This document shows, one piece after another, positions 1 through 5,687 of a stretch of DNA of 9,633 nucleotides. A model generated the notes under the pieces. That model saw only the letters and a program-made list of their open reading frames with translations, was not told where the DNA came from and made no database searches. Position numbers and translations under genes: made by a program. This DNA comes from JBIIUJ01 sp044340025 (GTDB lineage Bacteria; Pseudomonadota; Alphaproteobacteria; Caulobacterales; Aquidulcibacteraceae), in assembly GCA_044340025.1 (NCBI GenBank), contig JBIIUJ010000099.1:1-9633 (forward strand). The letters run 5' to 3'. Within the stretch, counting starts at the first letter, position 1. Every line of letters begins with the position of its first letter.

Positions 1-78
1 CCCGAGGGAGGGGGGGAGCGCGGCCCTCCCCCCTCCGGCACTTCGGGCCACCTCCCCCGCAAGCGGGGGAGGACATAG
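1..78. repeat. GC-rich palindromic repeat (REP-like)
   Basis: Two inverted repeats lie side by side. At 7-36 a G-run arm (7-18) pairs with a C-run arm (26-36), with one unpaired base. At 51-72 a perfect 10-base arm CCTCCCCCGC is followed by AA and its exact complement. The spacer reads CCTCCGGCACTTCGGGCCA. This composition is typical of dispersed palindromic repeats, normally intergenic, in alphaproteobacterial genomes. That family assignment is from memory, and only this copy is visible. Unusually, the whole element is free of stops in the frame of the ATP-grasp C-terminus that follows it directly. The right edge at about 78 is approximate and the left edge may lie outside the window. Confidence 0.7.
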
Positions 79-238
79 CGCGCTTCTCTACGCCCGGGTC
101 GATCTCGTCCGCCACGAGAGCCGTTGGCTCGTCATGGAGCTGGAGCTGATCGAGCCCTATCTCTATCTGGATTTCGCGCCCGATCCGGAGGCCGCCGCCG
201 GCCTCTTTGCGGGGGCCTTGGCCGACGCCTTGGCCTGA
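2..238 (+). CDS. ATP-grasp-type protein, C-terminal part (5' end outside window)
   Basis: The frame is open from the window edge to TGA at 236-238. From about position 83 it reads LLYARVDLV, then WLVMELELIEPYLYL, then an acidic/Ala-rich end. The block 'ARVD...MELELIEP.L.L' is, to my recollection, the C-terminal signature of a bacterial ATP-grasp family related to glutathione synthetase/RimK ligases, where an E-x-E/E-x-N-like segment binds the metal of ATP. The substrate of this family is unknown to me. The part coded by about 1-82 is not family-like: it translates the palindromic repeat as Pro/Gly/Ala/Ser-rich residues. There is no plausible start codon before the conserved block (first ATG at 134). 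So either the gene starts upstream and carries the repeat in frame, or this is a 3' remnant cut off by the repeat. Its last 76 bases overlap the 3' end of nth on the other strand. Confidence 0.7.
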   Translation, partial: PREGGSAALPPPALRATSPASGGGHSALLYARVDLVRHESRWLVMELELIEPYLYLDFAPDPEAAAGLFAGALADALA

Positions 239-939
239 GCCTTTTGCTTCTTGGCCTTCGCTGCGGCGACCTTGAGCGCCCGCGCGGTGACGGGATCGGG
301 CGACTTCGCCTTGAAGCGGCAGTGTTCGGCGATGGCGCATTCCCAGCACTTCGGCGTGCGCGCCACGCAGACATAGCGCCCGTGCAGGATCAGCCAGTGA
401 TGCGCGCCGCGCTTGAACTCGGCCGGCGTGATCTTTTCCAGCCCAGCTTCCACCGCATCGGGCGTCTTGCCGGGGGCGAGGCCGGTGCGGTTGGAGACGC
501 GGAAGATATGAGTGTCGACCGCGATCGTGGGTTCGCTGAAGGCTTCGTTCAGCACGACATTGGCGGTCTTGCGACCCACGCCGGGCAAAGTGGTCAGCGC
601 ATCGCGGTCGCGCGGCACGGCGCCGCCAAACCGGTCGATCAGGATCTGCGACAGCGCAATCACGTTCTTCGCCTTGTTGCGCCACAGGCCGATGGTGCGG
701 ATGTGGGCGGCCACCCCTTCCTCGCCGAGGGCCAGCATCGCCTCCGGCGTGTCGGCCACGGCGAACAGGCGGCGGGTGGCCTTGTTGACACCCACGTCCG
801 TCGCTTGCGCCGAGAGCGCGACCGCCACCAGCAGCGTGAAAGGATCGCGATACTCCAGCTCCGTTGCAGGATCGGGCTTGAGCGCAGCGAGGCGCGCGAA
901 GATCTGGGCGGCGGCGGCGCGGGTGATGGCCTTGGGCAT
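163..939 (-). CDS. nth: Endonuclease III, DNA glycosylase/AP lyase
   Basis: 258 residues. Base-excision repair enzyme that removes oxidised pyrimidines from DNA and cleaves the abasic site by beta-elimination. The helix-hairpin-helix LPGVGRKTANVVL (118-130) holds catalytic Lys124. VDTHIFRVSNR (141-151) holds catalytic Asp142. Cys191, 198, 201 and 207 give the C-x6-C-x2-C-x5-C pattern of the [4Fe-4S] cluster. SAQATD (43-48) is also typical. The start at 937-939 has an excellent AGGAGG (complement at 947-952) six bases upstream. The E. coli enzyme has 211 residues; this one adds a Lys/Ala/Pro-rich basic tail from about residue 213, whose last 25 codons lie antisense to the end of the ATP-grasp gene. 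The tail looks disordered and may add nonspecific DNA affinity, or may simply be read-through of an opposing gene. The gene is divergent from the HAD hydrolase. Confidence 0.97.
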   Translation of the reverse strand: MPKAITRAAAAQIFARLAALKPDPATELEYRDPFTLLVAVALSAQATDVGVNKATRRLFAVADTPEAMLALGEEGVAAHIRTIGLWRNKAKNVIALSQILIDRFGGAVPRDRDALTTLPGVGRKTANVVLNEAFSEPTIAVDTHIFRVSNRTGLAPGKTPDAVEAGLEKITPAEFKRGAHHWLILHGRYVCVARTPKCWECAIAEHCRFKAKSPDPVTARALKVAAAKAKKQKAQAKASAKAPAKRPAAASGSGAKSR

Positions 940-1038
940 GGCCGCGCCTCCTGCCGCAGACGGGCCGGGCGGGCAAGGGCGCGGCCCTTGGCAGAAGGCC
1001 CGCCAGCGCCTAACGCCGCCTGCATGGGGGAGGAGCGC
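940..1038. promoter_or_regulatory. Divergent nth / HAD-hydrolase intergenic region with nested inverted repeats
   Basis: These 99 bases must hold the leaders, and probably the promoters, of both nth and the HAD gene. It contains the nth ribosome binding site (complement at 947-952) and that of the HAD gene (GGGGGAGGAG, 1026-1035). Between them, 974-990 is a perfect stem-loop (CAAGGGC, loop GCG, GCCCTTG). An outer arm GGCGGGC (968-974) can pair with GCCCGCC (998-1004), sharing one base with the inner stem and leaving the right side bulged. No T-run follows, so it is not an obvious terminator. I find no convincing -35/-10 pair. Whether the structure is an operator or just GC-rich background is open. 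Confidence 0.45.
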
Positions 1039-1680
1039 ATGCTGCAGGCGGTGATCTGGGATTTTGGCGGGGTGGTGACCTCTTCGCCGTTCGAGGCGTT
1101 CGCCCGGTTCGAAGCCGAGCGCGGTTTGCCGGCGGCCTTCCTGCGCACGGTGAACGCCACCAACCCGGACACAAACGCCTGGGCCCGGTTCGAGCGCGCC
1201 GAGATCGATGCCGCCGCCTTCGACGCCGCCTTTGCCCAGGAGAGCGCCGCGCTGGGCCATCGCGTGCAGGGGGCGGAGGTTTTGCCGCTTCTGTCGGGCC
1301 ATTTGCGCCCACGGGTGGTGGCCGCGCTGCGGGCCTGCAAGGCGCGGGTGAAGATCGGCTGCATCACCAACAATGTGCCCATCGGCCACGGCGCGGGCAT
1401 GGCCGGCACCGCCCAGCAGGCCGATGCGATCGCAGAAGCGCTCGCCCTGTTCGATCATGTGATCGAAAGTTCCAAGATCGGCCTGCGCAAGCCCGATCCG
1501 CGCATCTATGCGCTGATGTGCGAGGCGCTGGACGTCGCGCCGGCGGCCTGCGTCTATCTCGATGATCTCGGCGTCAACCTGAAGCCCGCCCGCGCGATGG
1601 GCATGCGCACGATCAAGGTGGAAAGCGAGGCGCAGCTTCTGGCCGATCTGGCGGCTGCGACAGGATTTGCGCTGGACTGA
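1039..1680 (+). CDS. HAD-superfamily (subfamily IA) hydrolase
   Basis: 213 residues, a usual length for a small HAD phosphatase with an alpha-helical cap. Motif I is VIWDFGGVV (5-13), with nucleophile Asp8 but Gly10 where classical phosphatases have the second, general-acid Asp. Motif II is Thr110 in CITNN. Motif III is Lys151 in SSKIGLRKPDP. Motif IV is the metal-binding pair Asp175-Asp176 in VYLDDLGVN. The DxGG form also occurs in YihX-like phosphatases (DLGN) and in the ACAD10 N-terminal group, so the protein may still be active; the substrate is unknown. I chose ATG 1039 because GGGGGAGGAG sits just before it; the in-frame ATG at 1024 precedes that site. The cap region with PFEAF, NAWARFERAEI and RPRVVAAL is typical of this alphaproteobacterial/actinobacterial group. 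The downstream methyltransferase is 106 bases away, so co-transcription is possible but unproved. Confidence 0.9.
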   Translation: MLQAVIWDFGGVVTSSPFEAFARFEAERGLPAAFLRTVNATNPDTNAWARFERAEIDAAAFDAAFAQESAALGHRVQGAEVLPLLSGHLRPRVVAALRACKARVKIGCITNNVPIGHGAGMAGTAQQADAIAEALALFDHVIESSKIGLRKPDPRIYALMCEALDVAPAACVYLDDLGVNLKPARAMGMRTIKVESEAQLLADLAAATGFALD

Positions 1681-1786
1681 GGCCGGCAGGCGGGGCTTGC
1701 TATCCGCGCAGCGACCACGCCCCCCTGCCCCCTTCCCGGCCGGGCCTGCCATGACCACTTTGTCCGCACGACTGAAGGAGACCGCC

Positions 1787-2866
1787 ATGCCCGACGGCAT
1801 GATCCCCAATGCAGCAGCGCTGGACCCGCATCTGAAGCAGCGCGGCCGGGCCACATTCGATTTCCTCGCCGCCATGGGCGCCGCCATGGCCGTGACCGGG
1901 CCGCTGATCGCACGCGACACCGCAGCAGCCGGCCTGACCGCCGAGACCCTGCCGGACGATATCGACGCGCGCCACGAGGCGATGGAAACCGCGCTTGCAA
2001 GCTCCAAGGCGTTTCGCACCCAGCAGACCATGGGCGAGTTCCACGCCCGCAATTCCGGCCCGCTGGCGGCGGAAGCCTTCCTGGAGATCCAGCCAGAGCT
2101 TCAGCCCGTGATCGACGCGCTGGACCGCGACGGCACGACGACGCTGGAGGCCGACCCCGCCTTCACCACGCCGGACTACGGCCGCGGCGTGGAGTTTCAC
2201 CGCACCACCGGGGGCTGGGACGGCTATCGCTACGCCGGCTATGTGCATGGCGAGCTGATCCACAAGCTGCTGGTGGAAAAGCTCTATCCGGGCGGCATCT
2301 TCAAGCAGCGCCGCGCCGTGGCGCAGGCCGCGCCCCGCCGCGATTACGCGCGCATCCTGGATATGGGCTGCTCCACCGGCCACTATACGCTGGCGCTTGC
2401 CGAGACATTCCCTGGCGCGGAGATCACCGGCGTGGACAGCGCCATCCGCACGCTGGAGCACGCCCGCCGGGTGGGCAATTCCAAGGGCTATGGCTGGCGG
2501 CTGAAGCTGGCGGCGGCGGAGGATACGGGCCTGCCGGCGGACCACTTCGACTTCGTCACCTCCTACATCCTGCTGCACGAACTGCCTGCGGATGTGGTGC
2601 GCGCCGTGTTTGCCGAGGCTTTCCGGGTCTGTGCGCCGGGCGGCGACATGCTGATGAGCGACGTGACGCGCTATGCCGCGATGGACAAGATGGCGGTGCA
2701 GAAGGCCGATTACGGCGCCATCCATGGCGGCGAACCCTATTGGCGGGAGAGCGCCTCGCTCGATCTCAAGGCCGTGGCCGAGGAGGCGGGCTTTGTGGAC
2801 GTGGCGTCCGAAGGCCTGTTTGGCGCGCCCTATCCCTGGATCGTGCGGGGCCGGAAGCCCGCATGA
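1787..2866 (+). CDS. SAM-dependent class I methyltransferase with long N-terminal domain
   Basis: 359 residues. The Rossmann methyltransferase domain fills the C-terminal half. Motif I is ILDMGCSTGHYT (190-201). Asp217 in GVDSA ends strand beta-2 and should bind the ribose of S-adenosylmethionine. Later come FDFVTSYILLHELP (254-267) and CAPGGDMLMSD (282-292), matching motifs IV and post-V. Residues 1-185 form a mostly helical, acidic domain that I cannot assign; it probably selects the substrate. The pattern resembles Methyltransf_25/UbiE-like enzymes, but the substrate cannot be read from the sequence. Start ATG 1787 follows AAGGAG (1775-1780) by six bases; an in-frame ATG at 1751 has no comparable site. 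The stop overlaps the next start as ATGA, so the following small protein is translationally coupled. Confidence 0.9.
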   Translation: MPDGMIPNAAALDPHLKQRGRATFDFLAAMGAAMAVTGPLIARDTAAAGLTAETLPDDIDARHEAMETALASSKAFRTQQTMGEFHARNSGPLAAEAFLEIQPELQPVIDALDRDGTTTLEADPAFTTPDYGRGVEFHRTTGGWDGYRYAGYVHGELIHKLLVEKLYPGGIFKQRRAVAQAAPRRDYARILDMGCSTGHYTLALAETFPGAEITGVDSAIRTLEHARRVGNSKGYGWRLKLAAAEDTGLPADHFDFVTSYILLHELPADVVRAVFAEAFRVCAPGGDMLMSDVTRYAAMDKMAVQKADYGAIHGGEPYWRESASLDLKAVAEEAGFVDVASEGLFGAPYPWIVRGRKPA

Positions 2867-3132
2867 ACGCGCGTCTGATGCTGGGGCCGGACCAGATCGG
2901 GGATCTGGGTCTGGCCATCCTCACGCTCGCCCACGAGGTGCATGTGCTGGCCGACCGGCAGCGCGTGCTGGAAGCCGTGCTGGCCCAGCACGGGATCGAC
3001 GCCGCCGCAGAGATCGAGCATTTCACCCCGGACGCCGCCTTCGCCGACGCCCAGGGCGCGCGGGCCAAGGCGATGGTCGCGCGTCTGATCGCCGTTCTGG
3101 CGGGCGAAGCGCCCAAGAACCCGACCGACTAG
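2863..3132 (+). CDS. Small helical protein of unknown function, coupled to the methyltransferase
   Basis: 89 residues, no signal peptide and no membrane segment. The sequence is Leu/Ala-rich with heptad-like hydrophobic spacing: LAILTLAHEVHVLADRQRVLEAVLAQHGID at 17-46, then an acidic stretch with a FTPDAAFAD segment, then a helix ARAKAMVARLIAVLAG. This predicts two or three helices that could pair with a partner or with themselves. ATG 2863 overlaps the methyltransferase stop (ATGA), and the NAD(P)-binding gene follows six bases after the stop, so it sits tightly between two enzymes. Residues such as 'EV.VL.DR..VLEAVL' look like a conserved core rather than chance translation. I do not recognise a named family. 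A role as an accessory subunit or stabiliser of the methyltransferase is inferred from coupling only. Confidence 0.8.
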   Translation: MNARLMLGPDQIGDLGLAILTLAHEVHVLADRQRVLEAVLAQHGIDAAAEIEHFTPDAAFADAQGARAKAMVARLIAVLAGEAPKNPTD

Positions 3133-3138
3133 GCCGCC

Positions 3139-3771
3139 ATGAACATCGCTCTCTTCGGCGCCACCGGCGGAACCGGTCGCCTCGTTCTCGCCCAGGCGCT
3201 CGCCGCCGGCCATAGCGTCAGCGCGCTGGCGCGCGACCCCTCAAAGCTGGACGCCCATCCAGCCCTGCGGGTGGTTGCGGGCCACATGGCCGATCCCGCC
3301 GCCATCGCCGCCGTGCTGCAGGGGTCGGATGCCGCGATCGTGGCGCTGGGCACGACCAACCGGAAGGCCAACACCGAATTGTCCGACGCCACGCGCCTGA
3401 TCCTCGCGGAGATGGCGAAAGCGGGGGTGACGCGCTCGTCCTGGGTGACGTCCATTGGCTGCGGCGACAGCCTGCCCCGGCTCAAGCGGTTCATCTTCCG
3501 CGAGCTGATCGTGAAGCGGCTGGCGAAGGAGATCTGGGCCGACAAGAACCGGCAGGAGGCGCTGATCCAGGCCTCGCCCGGCCAATGGACGATTGTCCGG
3601 CCCGGGGGCTTGCGCGACGAGCCCGCGGAAGTCGCGCCCTACCAGGTGATCGATGGCGGCGCAGAGCAGCCGGCCCTGATCGTCAGCCCGCGCGCCTGTG
3701 TGGCCGATTTTCTGCTCATGGCCGTGCAGGACGACGCCCAGGCCCGGCGCACGGTCTGCCTGTTCCTGTAA
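3139..3771 (+). CDS. NAD(P)-binding protein, BVR-B/NmrA-like (atypical SDR)
   Basis: 210 residues. The start MNIALFGATGGTGRLV carries the dinucleotide-binding GATGGTG (7-13). Arg32 in ALARDPSKL, at the end of the second beta-strand, suggests a preference for NADPH. DAAIVALGTTN (64-74), VTSIGCGD (103-110) and WTIVRPGGLRDEP (150-162) follow the order seen in human biliverdin reductase B/flavin reductase and related NAD(P)H-binding proteins of the PF13460 type. The Tyr-x-x-x-Lys of classical short-chain dehydrogenases is absent, as expected for this group. Length matches the family (206 for the human enzyme). The natural substrate could be a flavin, a quinone or a tetrapyrrole, or the protein may act as a redox sensor; the sequence does not decide. 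The start lies six bases after the previous stop with no clear ribosome binding site, so coupling is likely. It converges with the DUF6491 gene across 15 bases. Confidence 0.9.
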   Translation: MNIALFGATGGTGRLVLAQALAAGHSVSALARDPSKLDAHPALRVVAGHMADPAAIAAVLQGSDAAIVALGTTNRKANTELSDATRLILAEMAKAGVTRSSWVTSIGCGDSLPRLKRFIFRELIVKRLAKEIWADKNRQEALIQASPGQWTIVRPGGLRDEPAEVAPYQVIDGGAEQPALIVSPRACVADFLLMAVQDDAQARRTVCLFL

Positions 3772-3786
3772 GGCCGGGCAGCCCGC

Positions 3787-4176
3787 TCAGGCTTCGCTCT
3801 CGTCCTTCGCCTTGCGCGCCTTGCGCGAGGACGGGGGCTCGCCTTCGATCTTCACCAGGCTGCGGATGCGGCAGACATCGTCGCGCACAATGACGCGCGA
3901 GAAGCGATCGAATGTGCCGGTGGGGCCGGAATCAAACGCGATGGCGTTGGCGAAGCGAATGTCCGGGCAATAGCCGAACAGCTCGGCGCGATACCATTGG
4001 CGGCGCACGCCCTCGATGTAGAGCACGTCCTCGCCCTCCTCCCGCTCGGCGCGCCAGGCGCGAATGCCGATGGAATTGGCGAACGGGATCCGGGCTTCCT
4101 CCGGCTTCACGGCGGTGGGCTCCCCGGCCGGGGCGGCGCTGGCGACGGCGAGGAAAGCGAAAGCGGCAAGCGACAT
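3787..4176 (-). CDS. Exported DUF6491-like protein
   Basis: 129 residues. The N-terminus MSLAAFAFLAVASAAPAGEP is a short signal peptide with a likely cleavage after an A-S-A or A-P-A site near residues 14-17, so the mature protein should be periplasmic. The core IPFANSIGIRAWRAE (30-44), VLYIEGVRRQWYRAEL (51-66), CPDIRFANAIAFD (70-82) and CRIRSLVKIE (102-111) fits what I remember of the DUF6491 family, whose function is unknown. Cys70 and Cys102 may form a disulfide. The end is highly charged (Lys/Arg/Glu/Asp/Ser, from about 112). Start 4176 has AGGAG 8 bases upstream. An upstream in-frame TTG at 4206 would add MSPVRTGASL, giving a basic n-region but no ribosome binding site. It lies 69 bases after the hydrolase gene on the same strand and may be the last gene of that transcript or have its own promoter. 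Confidence 0.8.
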   Translation of the reverse strand: MSLAAFAFLAVASAAPAGEPTAVKPEEARIPFANSIGIRAWRAEREEGEDVLYIEGVRRQWYRAELFGYCPDIRFANAIAFDSGPTGTFDRFSRVIVRDDVCRIRSLVKIEGEPPSSRKARKAKDESEA

Positions 4177-4245
4177 CAGCGATGCTCCTGTCCTGACTGG
4201 AGACAAGATGGCGCCGAACAGGCCGGATTTCCAATGAAACTCCCG

Positions 4246-5139
4246 TCAGGCCGGCGGGGCGCTGAGGAAGCCGTCGATGATGGCGGTGAGGTCGCTCGCG
4301 CGCGCATCAAACGCGGTCTCGCCAAAGCCAGGCAGATCCACCCGCCGGGCGCGTGCGATCAGAGCGGCGGCGGCGATCGTGTTGGGCTTCAGGCTCTCGT
4401 CGAGCACGGGCACGAGCGTCTCCTGGCGGATGGCCGAAAAGGCGCCCGCGCCATCCCAGTTCAGGATCGCCTGCACGGGCCAATGGCCGTTTGCGCCGCT
4501 GCGCAGACTTTCGGCGAACAGCTCCACGATCCGCTCGGGCGCCATGCCGGCGAGCCAGGCCAGCGTCTGGCGCCAGCGCGCATCCACCGTCTCTGGCGCG
4601 CTGACATAGTCGCGCGGGCGCACGGTGGGGGCGCGGGCGGCGCGCTCTGCGGCGTCGAACAGCGGAATGCCGGCAAGGATCAGCCTGCCCACCCGGGCGC
4701 CCAACGCATTGGCCATCACCGCCGCGACCCCCGCGCCCGTGTGATAACCCAGAAGATCGAACCGCCCGACGCCGAGCTGATCCAGCGCGGCGATGATCGG
4801 CCTGGCATAGGCCTCGAAGGCCACCGGCCCCGGCGGCGGGCTGGAGCCGCCCGAGCCGGCAAGATCAAACGCAAGCGTGGGGCGCGCTGGCATGGCCAGC
4901 TGCAACGGCCTGAACCATGCGCTGGAAAACGGCATCAGATGCAGCAGAACAAGCGGCCTGGCCCCGCGCCGCAGCGGCGGCCCGGCGGCCACGCCATGGG
5001 TCCAGCCCCAGGGGCTGGGCGTGTAGAAGGGGCGCACGCCTTGGGCCTGCGGCGTGGGGGCGGCAAGAGCCGGCGCCGCGTGCGCCAGCGCCGGTAGAGC
5101 AAGCGCGCTGCGCCGCGAGAGGCCGGAAGGCCCCCTCAC
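4246..5139 (-). CDS. Alpha/beta-hydrolase-fold protein, Tat-type signal, no Ser nucleophile
   Basis: 297 residues. The N-terminus has SRRSALALPALAHAAPALA (8-26), a twin-arginine-like signal with cleavage probably near residue 27, so the folded protein is expected outside the cytoplasm. The fold is shown by PLVLLHLMPFSSAWF (62-76, oxyanion loop), LAFDLAGSGGSS (89-100) and the elbow DLLGYHTGAGVAA (128-140). In that elbow, G-x-S-x-G has become G131-Y-H-T-G135, with His133 at the nucleophile position. The C-terminal LPGFGETAFDARASDLTAII (269-288) lies where the catalytic His is expected, and no His is seen there. I recall 'GYHTG' in related bacterial proteins, so this may be a subfamily trait rather than decay. 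It may be a non-hydrolytic enzyme or a binding protein. It starts at GTG, overlapping the GNAT stop as GTGA, so it is co-translated with it. Confidence 0.85.
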   Translation of the reverse strand: MRGPSGLSRRSALALPALAHAAPALAAPTPQAQGVRPFYTPSPWGWTHGVAAGPPLRRGARPLVLLHLMPFSSAWFRPLQLAMPARPTLAFDLAGSGGSSPPPGPVAFEAYARPIIAALDQLGVGRFDLLGYHTGAGVAAVMANALGARVGRLILAGIPLFDAAERAARAPTVRPRDYVSAPETVDARWRQTLAWLAGMAPERIVELFAESLRSGANGHWPVQAILNWDGAGAFSAIRQETLVPVLDESLKPNTIAAAALIARARRVDLPGFGETAFDARASDLTAIIDGFLSAPPA

Positions 5140-5687
5140 GCGCGGGTCCGGTTCGCCCGCCAGTCCTGCGCCGTCTGGCCCCAGAGATCCACGCGCGCCT
5201 CTGCGAAGGGTTCGGGCAGCGCGCCGGGCCCGCGATTGACCGAGCCCAGCTTCATGGCCAGCCGCCAGGAGGGTTCGTTGTCGGGGTGGATGCAGTGGAT
5301 GATGTCGCTCCAGCCCAGCACGTCGACGGCGAAATCCATGGAAGCGACGGCGGCTTCATGCGCATAGCCGCGCCCAAAGAAGTCCGGGTGCAGGCCCCAG
5401 CCGACCTCCGTGCCCGGCCAGCCTTCGGGATGATGCGGGCCGATGCGGCCCACCCAGCGGCCGGTCGACTTCTCGATCACCGAAAACATCGCAAAGCCCT
5501 GCATCACCCAGGCCCCGGCCAGCCCGGTGAAGGAGCGCCATGTCTGGGCGCGCGGGGAAACCCCGCCGATGTATTTGGCCGAGATCTCGCGCGACATCGT
5601 CTCCGCCAGCGGCTCGAAATCCTCCAGCGCGGGCGGGCGCAGGATCAGCCGGGCGGTCTCCAGCGTGGGGCCGGGCGCCTGGGTCAC
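5136..5687 (-). CDS. GNAT-family N-acetyltransferase (RimJ/RimL type)
   Basis: 183 residues, usual for the family. It starts with TLETARLILRPPALEDFEPLAE (8-29), the standard RimJ/RimL-like opening. GRWVGRIGPHHPEGWPGTEVGW (76-97) forms the central strands. Motif A, LHPDFFGRGYAHEA (99-112), contains the acetyl-CoA pyrophosphate loop G105-R-G-Y-A109. HPDNEPSWRLAMKLGSV (134-150) is motif B, with Asn137 and Ser140 at the usual positions. It should transfer an acetyl group from acetyl-CoA to an amine of a protein N-terminus, an antibiotic or a small metabolite; the acceptor is not readable. The start is GTG, overlapping the stop of the nitrilase-like gene as GTGA, and its own stop overlaps the next gene in the same way. 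It is therefore the middle member of a tightly coupled three-gene operon. Confidence 0.93.
   Translation of the reverse strand: MTQAPGPTLETARLILRPPALEDFEPLAETMSREISAKYIGGVSPRAQTWRSFTGLAGAWVMQGFAMFSVIEKSTGRWVGRIGPHHPEGWPGTEVGWGLHPDFFGRGYAHEAAVASMDFAVDVLGWSDIIHCIHPDNEPSWRLAMKLGSVNRGPGALPEPFAEARVDLWGQTAQDWRANRTRA

Noticed and set aside
124..1023. Plus-strand open frame before the HAD hydrolase start
   Set aside because: It is antisense to nth and has no family features; only the part from 1039 is a recognisable protein.
1685..1750. Inverted GGCAGGC / GCCTGCC between the HAD and methyltransferase genes
   Set aside because: Seven-base arms are separated by 52 bases in very GC-rich DNA, which is likely by chance.
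940..2052. Long minus-strand open frame extending nth upstream by about 370 residues
   Set aside because: It runs antisense through the HAD and methyltransferase genes. The intact Nth start with AGGAGG at 947-952 explains the real gene; the extension is low-complexity and GC-driven.
3775..3785. Possible terminator CGGGC-A-GCCCG between the convergent genes
   Set aside because: The loop is too short unless the stem shrinks to four pairs, and no T-run follows on either strand.
3997..5097. 366-residue plus-strand open frame across the hydrolase gene
   Set aside because: It is antisense to a clear alpha/beta-hydrolase-fold protein and looks like low-complexity shadow coding.
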